Positions 1 through 7,641 of a stretch of 64,000 nt of DNA are shown here, piece by piece. The DNA lies in contig NZ_FXYF01000003.1 in assembly GCF_900184945.1 (NCBI RefSeq), forward strand, positions 186,001 through 250,000, in the 5' to 3' direction. Numbering within the stretch: position 1 is the first letter of the stretch; each line of letters starts with the position of its first letter. A program made the position numbers and the translations under genes. Origin of the DNA: Antarctobacter aquimaris (lineage in GTDB: Bacteria > Pseudomonadota > Alphaproteobacteria > Rhodobacterales > Rhodobacteraceae). The notes below the pieces were generated by a model. It searched no databases, was not told where the DNA came from, and saw only the letters and a list, made by a program, of their open reading frames with translations.

Positions 1-1570
1 GGGCGTGCGGCGGCGCGCGGGCCTGATGCTGTTCGGCATCGTCGCGGCGTTCCTGGTCTATGCGCTGTTCGCGGACAGGGTCGGCGGGCGGCTGATCGGC
101 AAGGCGCTGTCGCCGCAGCGGTTGGTGGATTACGTCGGCTTCGACAGCTCGGCGGTGTTCTCCTCGCCGCTGGCGGTGGGCACCATCGTGGTGCTGCTGT
201 TCGTCTTTTTCGGCCAGTTGCTGTTTGCCGCCGGGGGCGGGGCCTTTTTCACCGATCTCGCCATGGCGGCCACGGGGCGGGCGCGCGGCGGATCGGCCAA
301 GATCGCGGTGGTCGGCTCGGCGCTGTTCGGCTCGATCTCCGGCTCGGCGGTGTCGAACGTGGCGACGACCGGGGTGATCACCATCCCGCTGATGCAGCGC
401 GGCGGCTACTCCAGGGAAAACGCCGGCGCGATCGAGGCGGTCGCCTCCACCGGCGGGCAGCTGACCCCGCCGATCATGGGGGCCGCGGCCTTCCTGATGG
501 CCGAGTTCCTGGAGATTCCCTATGCGGCCGTCGCGGGGGCGGCGCTGGTCCCGGCGATCCTCTATTACCTCGGCGTCTTTCTCCAGGTCGACCTGATCGC
601 CGCGCGCGACGGCATCGCGGCACCCGACGAGAACGCCAAGACCGTGCGCGACGTGCTGAAGGCCGGCTGGCACTTCCTGATCCCCTTTGGCGTGCTGCTC
701 TACGCGCTCTTCTGGATGCGGCTGGACCCGGAGGATTCGGCGCTGCTGGCGTCGCTGGCCATCGTCGCGGCGGGCTGGCTGCGCGGGTATGATGGCAACC
801 GCCTGACGCTGCGCACCTTGGGCCGGGTCTTTGTCGACACCGGCGTGTCGATGGTCGATCTGATCCTGGTTCTGGCGGCAGCGGGCTTTGTCATCGGCGT
901 TCTGAACGTCACCGGCCTGGGCTTTGCGCTGACGCTGGTGCTGGTTGACGCGGTGGGGCAGAGCCTCGTGCTGCTGCTGATGATGTCGGCGGCGATCTGC
1001 GTGGTGCTGGGGATGGGGATGCCCACCTCGGGGGTCTACGTGCTGTTGGCCTCGCTGGTGGCACCCTCGCTGGTCGAGGCCGGGGTGCAGCCGATCGCGG
1101 CGCACCTATTCATCCTGTATTTTGGCATGATGTCGATGATCACGCCGCCGGTGGCGCTGGCGGCCTTTGCCGCGGCGACGATCTCGGGCGCGGGGGCTTT
1201 GACCACAGGTCTTGCGGCGATGCGGGTCGGCTGGGCCGCCTTCATCCTGCCCTTTGCCTTTGTCGCCACGCCGGCGCTGCTGTTGCAGGGCACCTGGCCG
1301 CAGATCGTAGGCGCCGGCCTGCTGACGGCGCTGGGCATCGGTGCGGTGACGGTGGCGATCACCGGCTACTGGGGCGGACGGCTGGGCCTGCTGCTGCGCG
1401 GGCTGTTCCTGGCGCTGGGCGCGCTGACGCTGCCGCTGGGCTTTGTCGAGGTCGCGATGTCGCTGCACGCCGTCGCGGCCGCGGGCATCGTGGCGCTGGC
1501 CGGGTTCCGGCTGCTGCGCCCGGCGCAGACCATGGATAACACACTGTCACCAAACGGGAGGATGGACTGA
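1..1570 (+). CDS. TRAP transporter permease (4TM/12TM fused type), 5' truncated
   Basis: Inner-membrane permease that moves a small organic acid with a sodium or proton gradient, fed by the TAXI binding protein encoded next. The frame is open to the left edge, so the true start lies outside the window; about 520 residues are visible against well over 600 for fused permeases. Many hydrophobic segments are present, with the DctM-type signatures GSISGSAVSNVATTG (near visible residue 105), TGGQLTPPIMGAAAF (near 150), GMGMPTSGVYVL (near 340) and MITPPVALAAFAAATISGA (near 378). Its TGA shares one base with the ATG of the next gene, so the two are translationally coupled. The substrate cannot be read from sequence. 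Confidence 0.93.
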   Translation, partial: GVRRRAGLMLFGIVAAFLVYALFADRVGGRLIGKALSPQRLVDYVGFDSSAVFSSPLAVGTIVVLLFVFFGQLLFAAGGGAFFTDLAMAATGRARGGSAKIAVVGSALFGSISGSAVSNVATTGVITIPLMQRGGYSRENAGAIEAVASTGGQLTPPIMGAAAFLMAEFLEIPYAAVAGAALVPAILYYLGVFLQVDLIAARDGIAAPDENAKTVRDVLKAGWHFLIPFGVLLYALFWMRLDPEDSALLASLAIVAAGWLRGYDGNRLTLRTLGRVFVDTGVSMVDLILVLAAAGFVIGVLNVTGLGFALTLVLVDAVGQSLVLLLMMSAAICVVLGMGMPTSGVYVLLASLVAPSLVEAGVQPIAAHLFILYFGMMSMITPPVALAAFAAATISGAGALTTGLAAMRVGWAAFILPFAFVATPALLLQGTWPQIVGAGLLTALGIGAVTVAITGYWGGRLGLLLRGLFLALGALTLPLGFVEVAMSLHAVAAAGIVALAGFRLLRPAQTMDNTLSPNGRMD

Positions 1571-2538
1571 TGAACACCAGGATTTTCGCGCTGGCAGGCG
1601 CGTTTGCCGTCGGGCTGGGGGCCGCCGCTTCGGCGCAGGTCGTGTCGATGGCGACGGGCGCGCAAGGCTCGCTCGCCTATAACTCGGGTCAGGCGGTGGC
1701 CGTCGTGGCCAACGACAACGGCATCACCGTGCGGACGCAGCCGCTGGTAGGCTACATGCCGCTGCTGCAATCGGGCGAGGTCGATTTCGGCTATGCCAAC
1801 GGGGCCGAGGCGGCCTTTGCCTACGGCGGCAGCGGCAACTTTGACCGCGCGCATCCGGGCATCCGCCTCGTCGGCGAGATGTTCAAGCTGACCACCGGCA
1901 TCATGGCGCCCTGCGACCTGGGCCTGAAATCCGTCGCGGACCTGACCGGCAGGGCGGGCGAGCTGCGGATCGCGTCCGAGTATATCTCGTCCACGATCAT
2001 CCCCTATTACATCGAAGGGTCGCTGGCGACCGTGGGCCTGAGTTCGGACGATTTCCAGCAGGTGCCGGTTTCCAGCTTTGTCGACGGCATCAACGCGCTG
2101 GGCGACGGGCTGGTCGACATCGCGCTGGTCAGCCTGAACGCAGGCGCCGGACAGGAGGCGGCGGTCAAGCTCAAGGACCGCGGCGGGCTGTGCTACATCT
2201 CGGTGCCCACCGGCGACGCGGCGACCGCCGCGCTGCAAGAGGTGCTGCCCTCGGGCAAGATCGTCTCGCTGGGCCAGAACGACGGCGTGAACGGCTTGCA
2301 GACCTGGGAGGCGGCGCTGGTGTCCGTGCCATGGATGCTGCTGACCAACGAGTCCGTCGATGACGATCTAGTCTACACCCTGACCAAGGTCATCCACCAG
2401 AACAAGGACGCGCTGGGCAATGCATTCGGCGGGTTCAAGCGGGCGGATTTCGACGCCATGGCGCCCGCCAACGCGACGCCCTACCACCCGGGCGCGGTGC
2501 GCTACTTCGAAGAGGTCGGCGTGCCGGTCAACCAGTAG
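1570..2538 (+). CDS. TAXI family TRAP transporter solute-binding subunit
   Basis: Periplasmic binding protein of the TAXI branch of TRAP transporters, delivering substrate to the permease just upstream. The 322-residue length is typical. Residues 1-23 form a signal peptide ending in ASAQ. The N-terminal mature segment (MATGAQGSLAYNSGQAVA) and the later SEYISSTIIPYY stretch match the TAXI fold rather than DctP. The start overlaps the permease stop by one base (TGATG). TAXI proteins are mostly linked to glutamate or other dicarboxylates, but no substrate is inferred here. Confidence 0.93.
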   Translation: MNTRIFALAGAFAVGLGAAASAQVVSMATGAQGSLAYNSGQAVAVVANDNGITVRTQPLVGYMPLLQSGEVDFGYANGAEAAFAYGGSGNFDRAHPGIRLVGEMFKLTTGIMAPCDLGLKSVADLTGRAGELRIASEYISSTIIPYYIEGSLATVGLSSDDFQQVPVSSFVDGINALGDGLVDIALVSLNAGAGQEAAVKLKDRGGLCYISVPTGDAATAALQEVLPSGKIVSLGQNDGVNGLQTWEAALVSVPWMLLTNESVDDDLVYTLTKVIHQNKDALGNAFGGFKRADFDAMAPANATPYHPGAVRYFEEVGVPVNQ

Positions 2539-2601
2539 GCCCTTTTGCGCCGTGCGGCCTGTCTGCGCGGCGCTCTCGTATGACAAAGGACTAGCCGAGA
2601 C

Positions 2602-3264
2602 ATGTTCACCAGGCTCACGGCCGCGGACGGCCATGACTTTGACTGCTGGATCGCACCTGCGCAGGGCACCCGGCGCGGCGGGGTTGTCATCCTGCAGGAG
2701 ATCTTTGGCGTCACCGACCAGCTCAAGGGCGTGGCGGAGAGATACGCCAGGGCCGGCTACGAGGTGGCGATCCCCGCGCTGTTCGACCGGCAGGCACGCG
2801 GGCAGGTGATCCCCTTTGCCGAGGCGCCGCGCGGGCGTGACCTGATGCTGACCTCGGACCTCGACCAGGTGATGATGGATGTGGACGCCGCCGTGCAGGC
2901 GCTCAAGGCGCATGGCGGCAAGGTCGGGGTGATCGGCTTTTGCTGGGGCGGCGGGCTGGCGCTGCGGGCGGCGCAGGTGCTGGACGTGGCGGCGGCGGTG
3001 CCGTTCTACGGCACGCGCCTGCCCAGCTACCAGATCGCCCCGTTGAAGGCCCCGGTCATGGGCCACTGGGGTGCCGATGACAGCCATGTGCCGCCCGAGA
3101 TGCTGGCGGCTGCCTGCGCCTACTTCCCGCAGATGGAGGCCCATGTCTACGAAGGTGCGGGCCATGCCTTTGCCAACGACGCCCGCCCCAACGACTACAG
3201 GGCCGAGGCCGCCGAGACGGCGCATGCGCGCACGCTGGAGTTCTTCGCGCGCCACGTCGGCTGA
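2602..3264 (+). CDS. Dienelactone hydrolase family protein
   Basis: Cytosolic alpha/beta hydrolase of the dienelactone hydrolase family, which opens lactone or ester bonds with a cysteine nucleophile. The 220 residues contain GFCWGGG with Cys114, an acid residue in WGADDSH (Asp159/160) and the histidine of GAGHAF (His188), forming the expected Cys-Asp-His triad; Glu33 in LQEIFG matches the family's conserved glutamate. The gene lies 63 bases after the TAXI gene on the same strand. No chlorocatechol genes are nearby, so the true substrate is unknown. Confidence 0.9.
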   Translation: MFTRLTAADGHDFDCWIAPAQGTRRGGVVILQEIFGVTDQLKGVAERYARAGYEVAIPALFDRQARGQVIPFAEAPRGRDLMLTSDLDQVMMDVDAAVQALKAHGGKVGVIGFCWGGGLALRAAQVLDVAAAVPFYGTRLPSYQIAPLKAPVMGHWGADDSHVPPEMLAAACAYFPQMEAHVYEGAGHAFANDARPNDYRAEAAETAHARTLEFFARHVG

Positions 3265-3324
3265 GGCGGCTGTCCTGACAGGATCGCTTGGACCGGCGAG
3301 GGACAGGCGATAGGCTTCTCGCGT

Positions 3325-3345
3325 GGGCCGCCACCCCGGCGGCCC
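3325..3345 (+). terminator. Hairpin between the hydrolase and the kinase-like gene
   Basis: An 8-bp perfect stem (GGGCCGCC / GGCGGCCC) with a 5-base loop lies 60 bases after the hydrolase stop. There is no T-run after it, so it may be a weak terminator or a leader structure for the next gene, whose GGAGAG ribosome site follows at about 3351. Confidence 0.4.
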
Positions 3346-3366
3346 GAACGGAGAGCTTCCCCGCTG

Positions 3367-4155
3367 ATGGCGCGCGTGCTGATCCTGTCCAGCTGGGTGG
3401 CCCACGGTCACGTGGGCCTGTCGGCTGCCGCGCCCGCCTTGCAGGCGCTGGGCCACACGGTGACGCAATTGCCCACGGTGATCCTGTCCAACCACCCCGG
3501 CTGGCCACATGTCTCGGGCGCACGCGTGCCGCCCGAGCAGTTGCGCGGCATGATCGAGGCGCTGGCGGTGAACGGATGGCTTGCGGCGCAGGACACGCTG
3601 CTGACCGGCTACCTGCCCAGTGCTGCCCATGTCGCGCTGGCCTGCGACCTGGCCGACCGGATGGCAGGGCAGGCCCGCATCGTGGTCGACCCGGTATTGG
3701 GCGATGCGCCCAAGGGCCTGTACCTGGACCTCGCCGCGGCCGAGGCCCTGCGCACCGAACTGGTGCCGCGGGCCGATGTGCTGACGCCGAACCTCTGGGA
3801 ACTGGGCTGGCTGACAGGGCATGATGTGACCACGGAGGCCGGAGCGGTGGCGGCGGCGCGGTCGTTGAAGCGGCCGGAGGTGCTGGTCACCTCACCCCCC
3901 TTCAGCCCGGACAGCACGGGGGTCCTGCGGGTGACGAATGACGCGACACAGCGCTACATCGTCCCCCGCCACGACGGCGTCCCGCATGGCGTGGGCGATG
4001 TGTTTTCCGCCCTCATCGCGGGCGGGCTGGACGTGGCGACGGCGCTGGGCCATCTGTCGACCCTGATCGGCGAGAGCCTGCACGCCCCGCACCTGCGCAT
4101 CGCCGAAAGCGCGCCGCTCTGGACCCTTGCCACGCCGATTCAACAGGAGACCTGA
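3367..4155 (+). CDS. Pyridoxal kinase-like protein (ribokinase superfamily)
   Basis: Predicted ATP-dependent kinase of the PdxY/PdxK branch, which phosphorylates pyridoxal to the cofactor PLP. The 262 residues start with SSWVAHGHVGLSAAAPALQ, the pyridoxal-kinase opening, followed by TVILSNHPGW, LLTGYLPSA, VDPVLGD, TPNLWELGWLTG and the C-terminal PHGVGDVFSAL, which carries the catalytic aspartate of the GxGD motif. The stop is 3 bases before the fusion gene at 4159, so the pair is probably co-transcribed. A sugar or triose kinase role cannot be excluded given that neighbour; the PdxY-like motifs favour a vitamin B6 substrate. Confidence 0.8.
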   Translation: MARVLILSSWVAHGHVGLSAAAPALQALGHTVTQLPTVILSNHPGWPHVSGARVPPEQLRGMIEALAVNGWLAAQDTLLTGYLPSAAHVALACDLADRMAGQARIVVDPVLGDAPKGLYLDLAAAEALRTELVPRADVLTPNLWELGWLTGHDVTTEAGAVAAARSLKRPEVLVTSPPFSPDSTGVLRVTNDATQRYIVPRHDGVPHGVGDVFSALIAGGLDVATALGHLSTLIGESLHAPHLRIAESAPLWTLATPIQQET

Positions 4156-4158
4156 GCC

Positions 4159-5238
4159 ATGGCTTTCGATTTCATCCTGATGCTGACCGCCAACGACCGC
4201 ACCATCCCCGACGCCCGCGCGCGGCTGGACGAGGCGCTGGAAGGTGGCGTGCGGCACATCGGCTTCAAGGACGTGGGCCTGCCCATGTCCGAGCTCAAGG
4301 CGCTGGCCGCCGCGATCCGCAGTGCCGGGGGGCGGTCCTACCTGGAGGTCGTCAGCCTGGACGCGGACAGCGAGATGGCCTCGGCCCGCGCCGCCGTGGA
4401 AATCGACGTGGACTGCCTGCTGGGCGGCACCCGGGCGAAAGAGGTGACCGAGATCACGCGCCACCACCCGGTGCGCTACTACCCCTTTCCGGGCCGCATC
4501 ACCGGGCATCCCAGCGTGCTGGAGGGACCGGCGTCGGACATCGTCGCCTCGGCCCGCAGCCTTGCGGATTTCGAGCATGTGCATGGGCTGGACCTGCTGG
4601 CCTACCGGTTTGACGGCGATGTGCCGGGGCTGATGGCGCAGGTCTGCGCGGCGGTGGGCAAGCCGGTGATCATGGCCGGCAGCATCGACAGCGAGGCGCG
4701 CGTGACCACCTGCGCCGAGGCGGGGGCAGCGGGCTTTACCGTGGGCACGGCGGCGCTGGCCGGGGCCTTTCCGGCGGAGAGCGCGGGCTTTGCCGGGCAG
4801 GTGCGCTCGATCCTGGCGATCACGGCGCGGGCACGGGCGCTGTCCCCGGCACCCCGGCGGTTGGCGCTGGTGGCGCATGACACGCGCAAGGCGCAGCTGC
4901 GCGCCTGGGTCTCGCGCCACCAGGCGGCGCTGGAAGGGCACCGGCTGATCTGCACCGGTGGCACCGGCCGGATGCTGGCCGAACAGCACCCCGGCCTGTC
5001 CATCCGTCGCCTGCAACGCGGCGACCGGGGCGGCGACCAGCAGCTTGGCGCGCTGATCGCCACCGGCGAGCTGGACGCGGTGATCTTCTTCGCCGATCCC
5101 ACGGTGCCGCATGGCGGCGACGTCGACCTTCAGGCGCTGACCCGGCTGGCGATGCTGCACGACACGCCGCTGGCGCTCAGCACCTCGGCGGCGGACATGC
5201 TGGCGGCGGCGCTGCTGACCCGCCGCCGGGCGGGCTGA
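4159..5238 (+). CDS. Fusion protein: N-terminal TIM barrel plus C-terminal methylglyoxal synthase
   Basis: One uninterrupted 359-residue frame joins two domains. Residues 1-222 resemble a phosphate-binding TIM barrel, ending in the phosphate-grip pattern MAGSIDSEARVTTCAEAGA then GFTVGTAAL (172-200). Residues 233-359 match methylglyoxal synthase, which turns dihydroxyacetone phosphate into methylglyoxal and phosphate. The catalytic and phosphate-binding positions known from E. coli MgsA are present: His240 in VAHD, TGGTG (266-270), Asp293 in GGDQQ, Asp313 in FFADP, His318 and Asp321 in PHGGD. Free MgsA is about 150 residues, so the C-terminal domain is near full size with a 2-residue deletion before His318. 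It follows the kinase-like gene by 3 bases. The barrel's reaction is unknown; supplying or binding a triose phosphate is an inference. Confidence 0.82.
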   Translation: MAFDFILMLTANDRTIPDARARLDEALEGGVRHIGFKDVGLPMSELKALAAAIRSAGGRSYLEVVSLDADSEMASARAAVEIDVDCLLGGTRAKEVTEITRHHPVRYYPFPGRITGHPSVLEGPASDIVASARSLADFEHVHGLDLLAYRFDGDVPGLMAQVCAAVGKPVIMAGSIDSEARVTTCAEAGAAGFTVGTAALAGAFPAESAGFAGQVRSILAITARARALSPAPRRLALVAHDTRKAQLRAWVSRHQAALEGHRLICTGGTGRMLAEQHPGLSIRRLQRGDRGGDQQLGALIATGELDAVIFFADPTVPHGGDVDLQALTRLAMLHDTPLALSTSAADMLAAALLTRRRAG

Positions 5239-5302
5239 TATCTAGGCTTGTCCCCGCGCGCGGTTCTGGGGCACACCGGGGCGCACATGGACGGAGGGAC
5301 GC

Positions 5303-6496
5303 ATGGTCACGGTCAAGGAACAGTACGAGAGTTATCCCTACCCCGAGCGTGACCCGGCGGACGAAGCCAAGCGCCTGATCACCGGTTCGCCCTCGCACCC
5401 GTTCGAGATCGACCATTACCTGTTCGAGGGCAGCCGCGACTGGTCGCAAACCCTGCGGGTGCTGGTGGCGGGCGGCGGCACCGGCGACGCGCTGATCCAG
5501 ATCGCGCAGCTGATGACCTCGGCCGGGGCGCCTGCCGAGATCACCTACCTGGACCTGTCGACCGCCTCGCGCGAGATCGCCGAGGCGCGGGCCAGGGTGC
5601 GCGGGCTGACCAACATCACCTTTGTCACCGGCAGCCTGCTGGACGCGGCGCAATACGGCCCGTTCGACTACATCGACTGCTGCGGCGTGCTGCACCACCT
5701 GCCGGACCCGGCGGCGGGCTTTGCCGCGCTGCGGGCGGCGCTGGCGCCGGGCGGCGGCATGGGCTTCATGGTCTACGCGCCCTACGGGCGGTCGGGCATC
5801 TATCCCTTGCAGGAGGCATTCGGCGCGCTGTTCGAGGGCATGGCCCCGCAGGCGCGGCTGGCCAAGGCGAAAAAGCTGGTCGCCGGGCTGCACAAGGGCC
5901 ACCCCTTTGCCGCCAACATCAACGTCAACGACCACCGCACCGGCGACGCGGGTTTCTATGACCTGTTGCTGCACGGGCAGGACACGCCGTATGACATCCC
6001 CCGCCTGATGGACACGCTGGCGCAGACCGGGTGGAAGGTGCAGGGCCTGCTGCCGATGGGCCTCTATGACCTGGCGCGGATCACCGACCGGCCCAAGGGC
6101 ATGGACGACGCGACCGCCATGGCGCTGGCCGAAAAGCTGCGCGGCACGATGAAAAAGCACGCCGGCTACCTCGTGCCCGCCGACGAGACGCGCAAGGTGG
6201 CGACCGGATCGAAACTCAGCCTCGTGCCGCGCTCGCCCACCAGCGACATGCGCAAGCCGGCGCAGGCGGTGGCGCAGGGCAAGCCGCTGCCGATCACGCT
6301 GAAGGAGGCGGATGTTCAGCTGCGCATCCCGCGCGACTGCGCGCCGCTGATGGCGGCGATCGACAACCGCCGCACCCTCGCCCAGATCCGCGAAGTGACC
6401 CGCATGGATCCGCTGCGCTTTGGCGACCTCTGGGGCAAGCTGGAGCGCGAGCTGACCGCCTGGGGGCTGCTGCACTACTCGCGCTTCGGGCTGTAA
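5303..6496 (+). CDS. Class I SAM-dependent methyltransferase
   Basis: Predicted cytosolic methyltransferase using S-adenosylmethionine. The 397 residues carry motif I as LVAGGGTGDALIQ (about 54-66), an acidic motif-II region LDLSTASREIAEARARV, and the CCGVLHHLPDP segment typical of Rossmann methyltransferases. The N-terminus (VKEQYESYPYPERDP) is characteristic of a bacterial family of unknown acceptor. About 130 extra C-terminal residues follow the Rossmann core. The start has a GGAGGG ribosome site. It lies 5 bases before the YedK-type gene and is probably co-transcribed with it. The target (protein, RNA or small molecule) is not evident. Confidence 0.85.
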   Translation: MVTVKEQYESYPYPERDPADEAKRLITGSPSHPFEIDHYLFEGSRDWSQTLRVLVAGGGTGDALIQIAQLMTSAGAPAEITYLDLSTASREIAEARARVRGLTNITFVTGSLLDAAQYGPFDYIDCCGVLHHLPDPAAGFAALRAALAPGGGMGFMVYAPYGRSGIYPLQEAFGALFEGMAPQARLAKAKKLVAGLHKGHPFAANINVNDHRTGDAGFYDLLLHGQDTPYDIPRLMDTLAQTGWKVQGLLPMGLYDLARITDRPKGMDDATAMALAEKLRGTMKKHAGYLVPADETRKVATGSKLSLVPRSPTSDMRKPAQAVAQGKPLPITLKEADVQLRIPRDCAPLMAAIDNRRTLAQIREVTRMDPLRFGDLWGKLERELTAWGLLHYSRFGL

Positions 6497-6501
6497 CCGC
6501 G

Positions 6502-7158
6502 ATGTGCGGGCGGTTTGCGATCACCTTGCCCAGCGATGCCATGGCGCAGCTGTTCGACGCGGTGCCCGGCAACGACCTGCCCGATGTGCCCAACTACAAC
6601 GTCTGCCCGACAAACAACGTCCATGTCGTGATGAACGACGGCGCACGGCGGCTGACCGCGATGCGCTGGGGCTTCCTGCCGCACTGGTACAAGGCGCCGA
6701 TCGGCGGGCCGCTGCTGATCAACGCGCGGGCCGAGACCATCGCCGAGAAACCCGCCTTCAAGGCCGCCTGCCGCGAAAGGCGCTGCCTGATCCCGGCCAC
6801 CGGCTTTTATGAATGGACCAAGGACGAGGACGACAAGCGCCTGCCGTGGTACATTTTTCCGGCAGGTGAGGGGCCCATGGCCTTTGCCGGGGTCTGGCAG
6901 GACTGGGAGCGCGACGGGCAGGCGCTGCGGACCTGTGCCGTGGTGACCTGCGCCGCGAACCAGGCGATGTCGGCCATCCACCACCGGATGCCGGTGATCC
7001 TGGCCCGCGACGACTGGTCCAAGTGGCTGGGCGAGGACGGCCACGGTGCGGCGGCGCTGATGCGGGCCGCACCCGAGGACGCGCTGGCCTTTCACCGGGT
7101 CGATCCGCGCGTGAACTCGAACCGGGCCAAGGGGCCGGAGCTGATCGCGCCGATCTGA
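6502..7158 (+). CDS. SOS response-associated peptidase family protein (YedK/HMCES type)
   Basis: Member of the SRAP family, which forms a thiazolidine crosslink with abasic sites in single-stranded DNA and so shields them. The 218 residues start MCGRFA, leaving Cys2 as the catalytic N-terminal residue after removal of Met1. Further conserved positions are INARAETI (DNA-contacting Arg), PATGFYEW (active-site Glu) and the late HHRMPVIL (His). Length and motifs are canonical. It ends 7 bases from the convergent DUF1992 gene. Confidence 0.94.
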   Translation: MCGRFAITLPSDAMAQLFDAVPGNDLPDVPNYNVCPTNNVHVVMNDGARRLTAMRWGFLPHWYKAPIGGPLLINARAETIAEKPAFKAACRERRCLIPATGFYEWTKDEDDKRLPWYIFPAGEGPMAFAGVWQDWERDGQALRTCAVVTCAANQAMSAIHHRMPVILARDDWSKWLGEDGHGAAALMRAAPEDALAFHRVDPRVNSNRAKGPELIAPI

Positions 7159-7165
7159 GCGCGGC

Positions 7166-7468
7166 TCACCCGCTCCGCCTGGCGATCTCCGGCCGGGTTT
7201 CCATCAACGCGATGTCCCGGATCAGGCCCGCCCTCGCGTTGCGGTCCGCCGTGTCGCGCAGGCATTCGCGCAGACGGGCCAGGTCGCGCGTCAGCGCCAC
7301 CGCTTCGGGCACCGCGCCGCTGTCCCTGAGGATACGGGTGAACACCGCCCCGGCGGGATCGTCGCAGGGCGGAAGCGGCTTGCCCGCGCCTTCGAGATTG
7401 TCAAAGGCGCCGTCCTGTTCGGCGGCCTTGATGCGGGCGTTGATGAGGTCGATCAGCGGGTGGTCCAT
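7166..7468 (-). CDS. DnaJ-family/DUF1992 domain protein
   Basis: Small protein of the DUF1992 (DnaJ homologue, subfamily C member 28-like) family, of unconfirmed function. It begins MDHPLIDLINARI, followed by the diagnostic GAFDNLEGAGKPLP segment and an Arg-rich helical tail. An upstream in-frame Met six codons earlier is possible, but MDHPLID matches the family's usual start. About 100 residues is normal for the family. It faces the YedK-type gene tail to tail. Confidence 0.85.
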   Translation of the reverse strand: MDHPLIDLINARIKAAEQDGAFDNLEGAGKPLPPCDDPAGAVFTRILRDSGAVPEAVALTRDLARLRECLRDTADRNARAGLIRDIALMETRPEIARRSG

Positions 7469-7641
7469 GTCCGCCAGATGCCACAACGCGGGGCGATTTC
7501 AAAGCGCGTGGTTCGGTCGCAAGGACAGGACGAAGAAACGCTGCGTCAGATACCGGATGCCGCAGCGTCCGATTCCCTTGCGCGGCGCGACAAAGGTTCC
7601 CAAACTGCTGCTCAACAATAAAGCGGGGAGGAGAGCCGCCC

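Noticed and set aside
2368-3822. Long minus-strand open frame opposite the hydrolase and kinase-like genes
   Set aside because: Arg/His/Gly/Gln-rich composition without domains, and it lies wholly opposite well-supported genes; high GC keeps antisense frames open.
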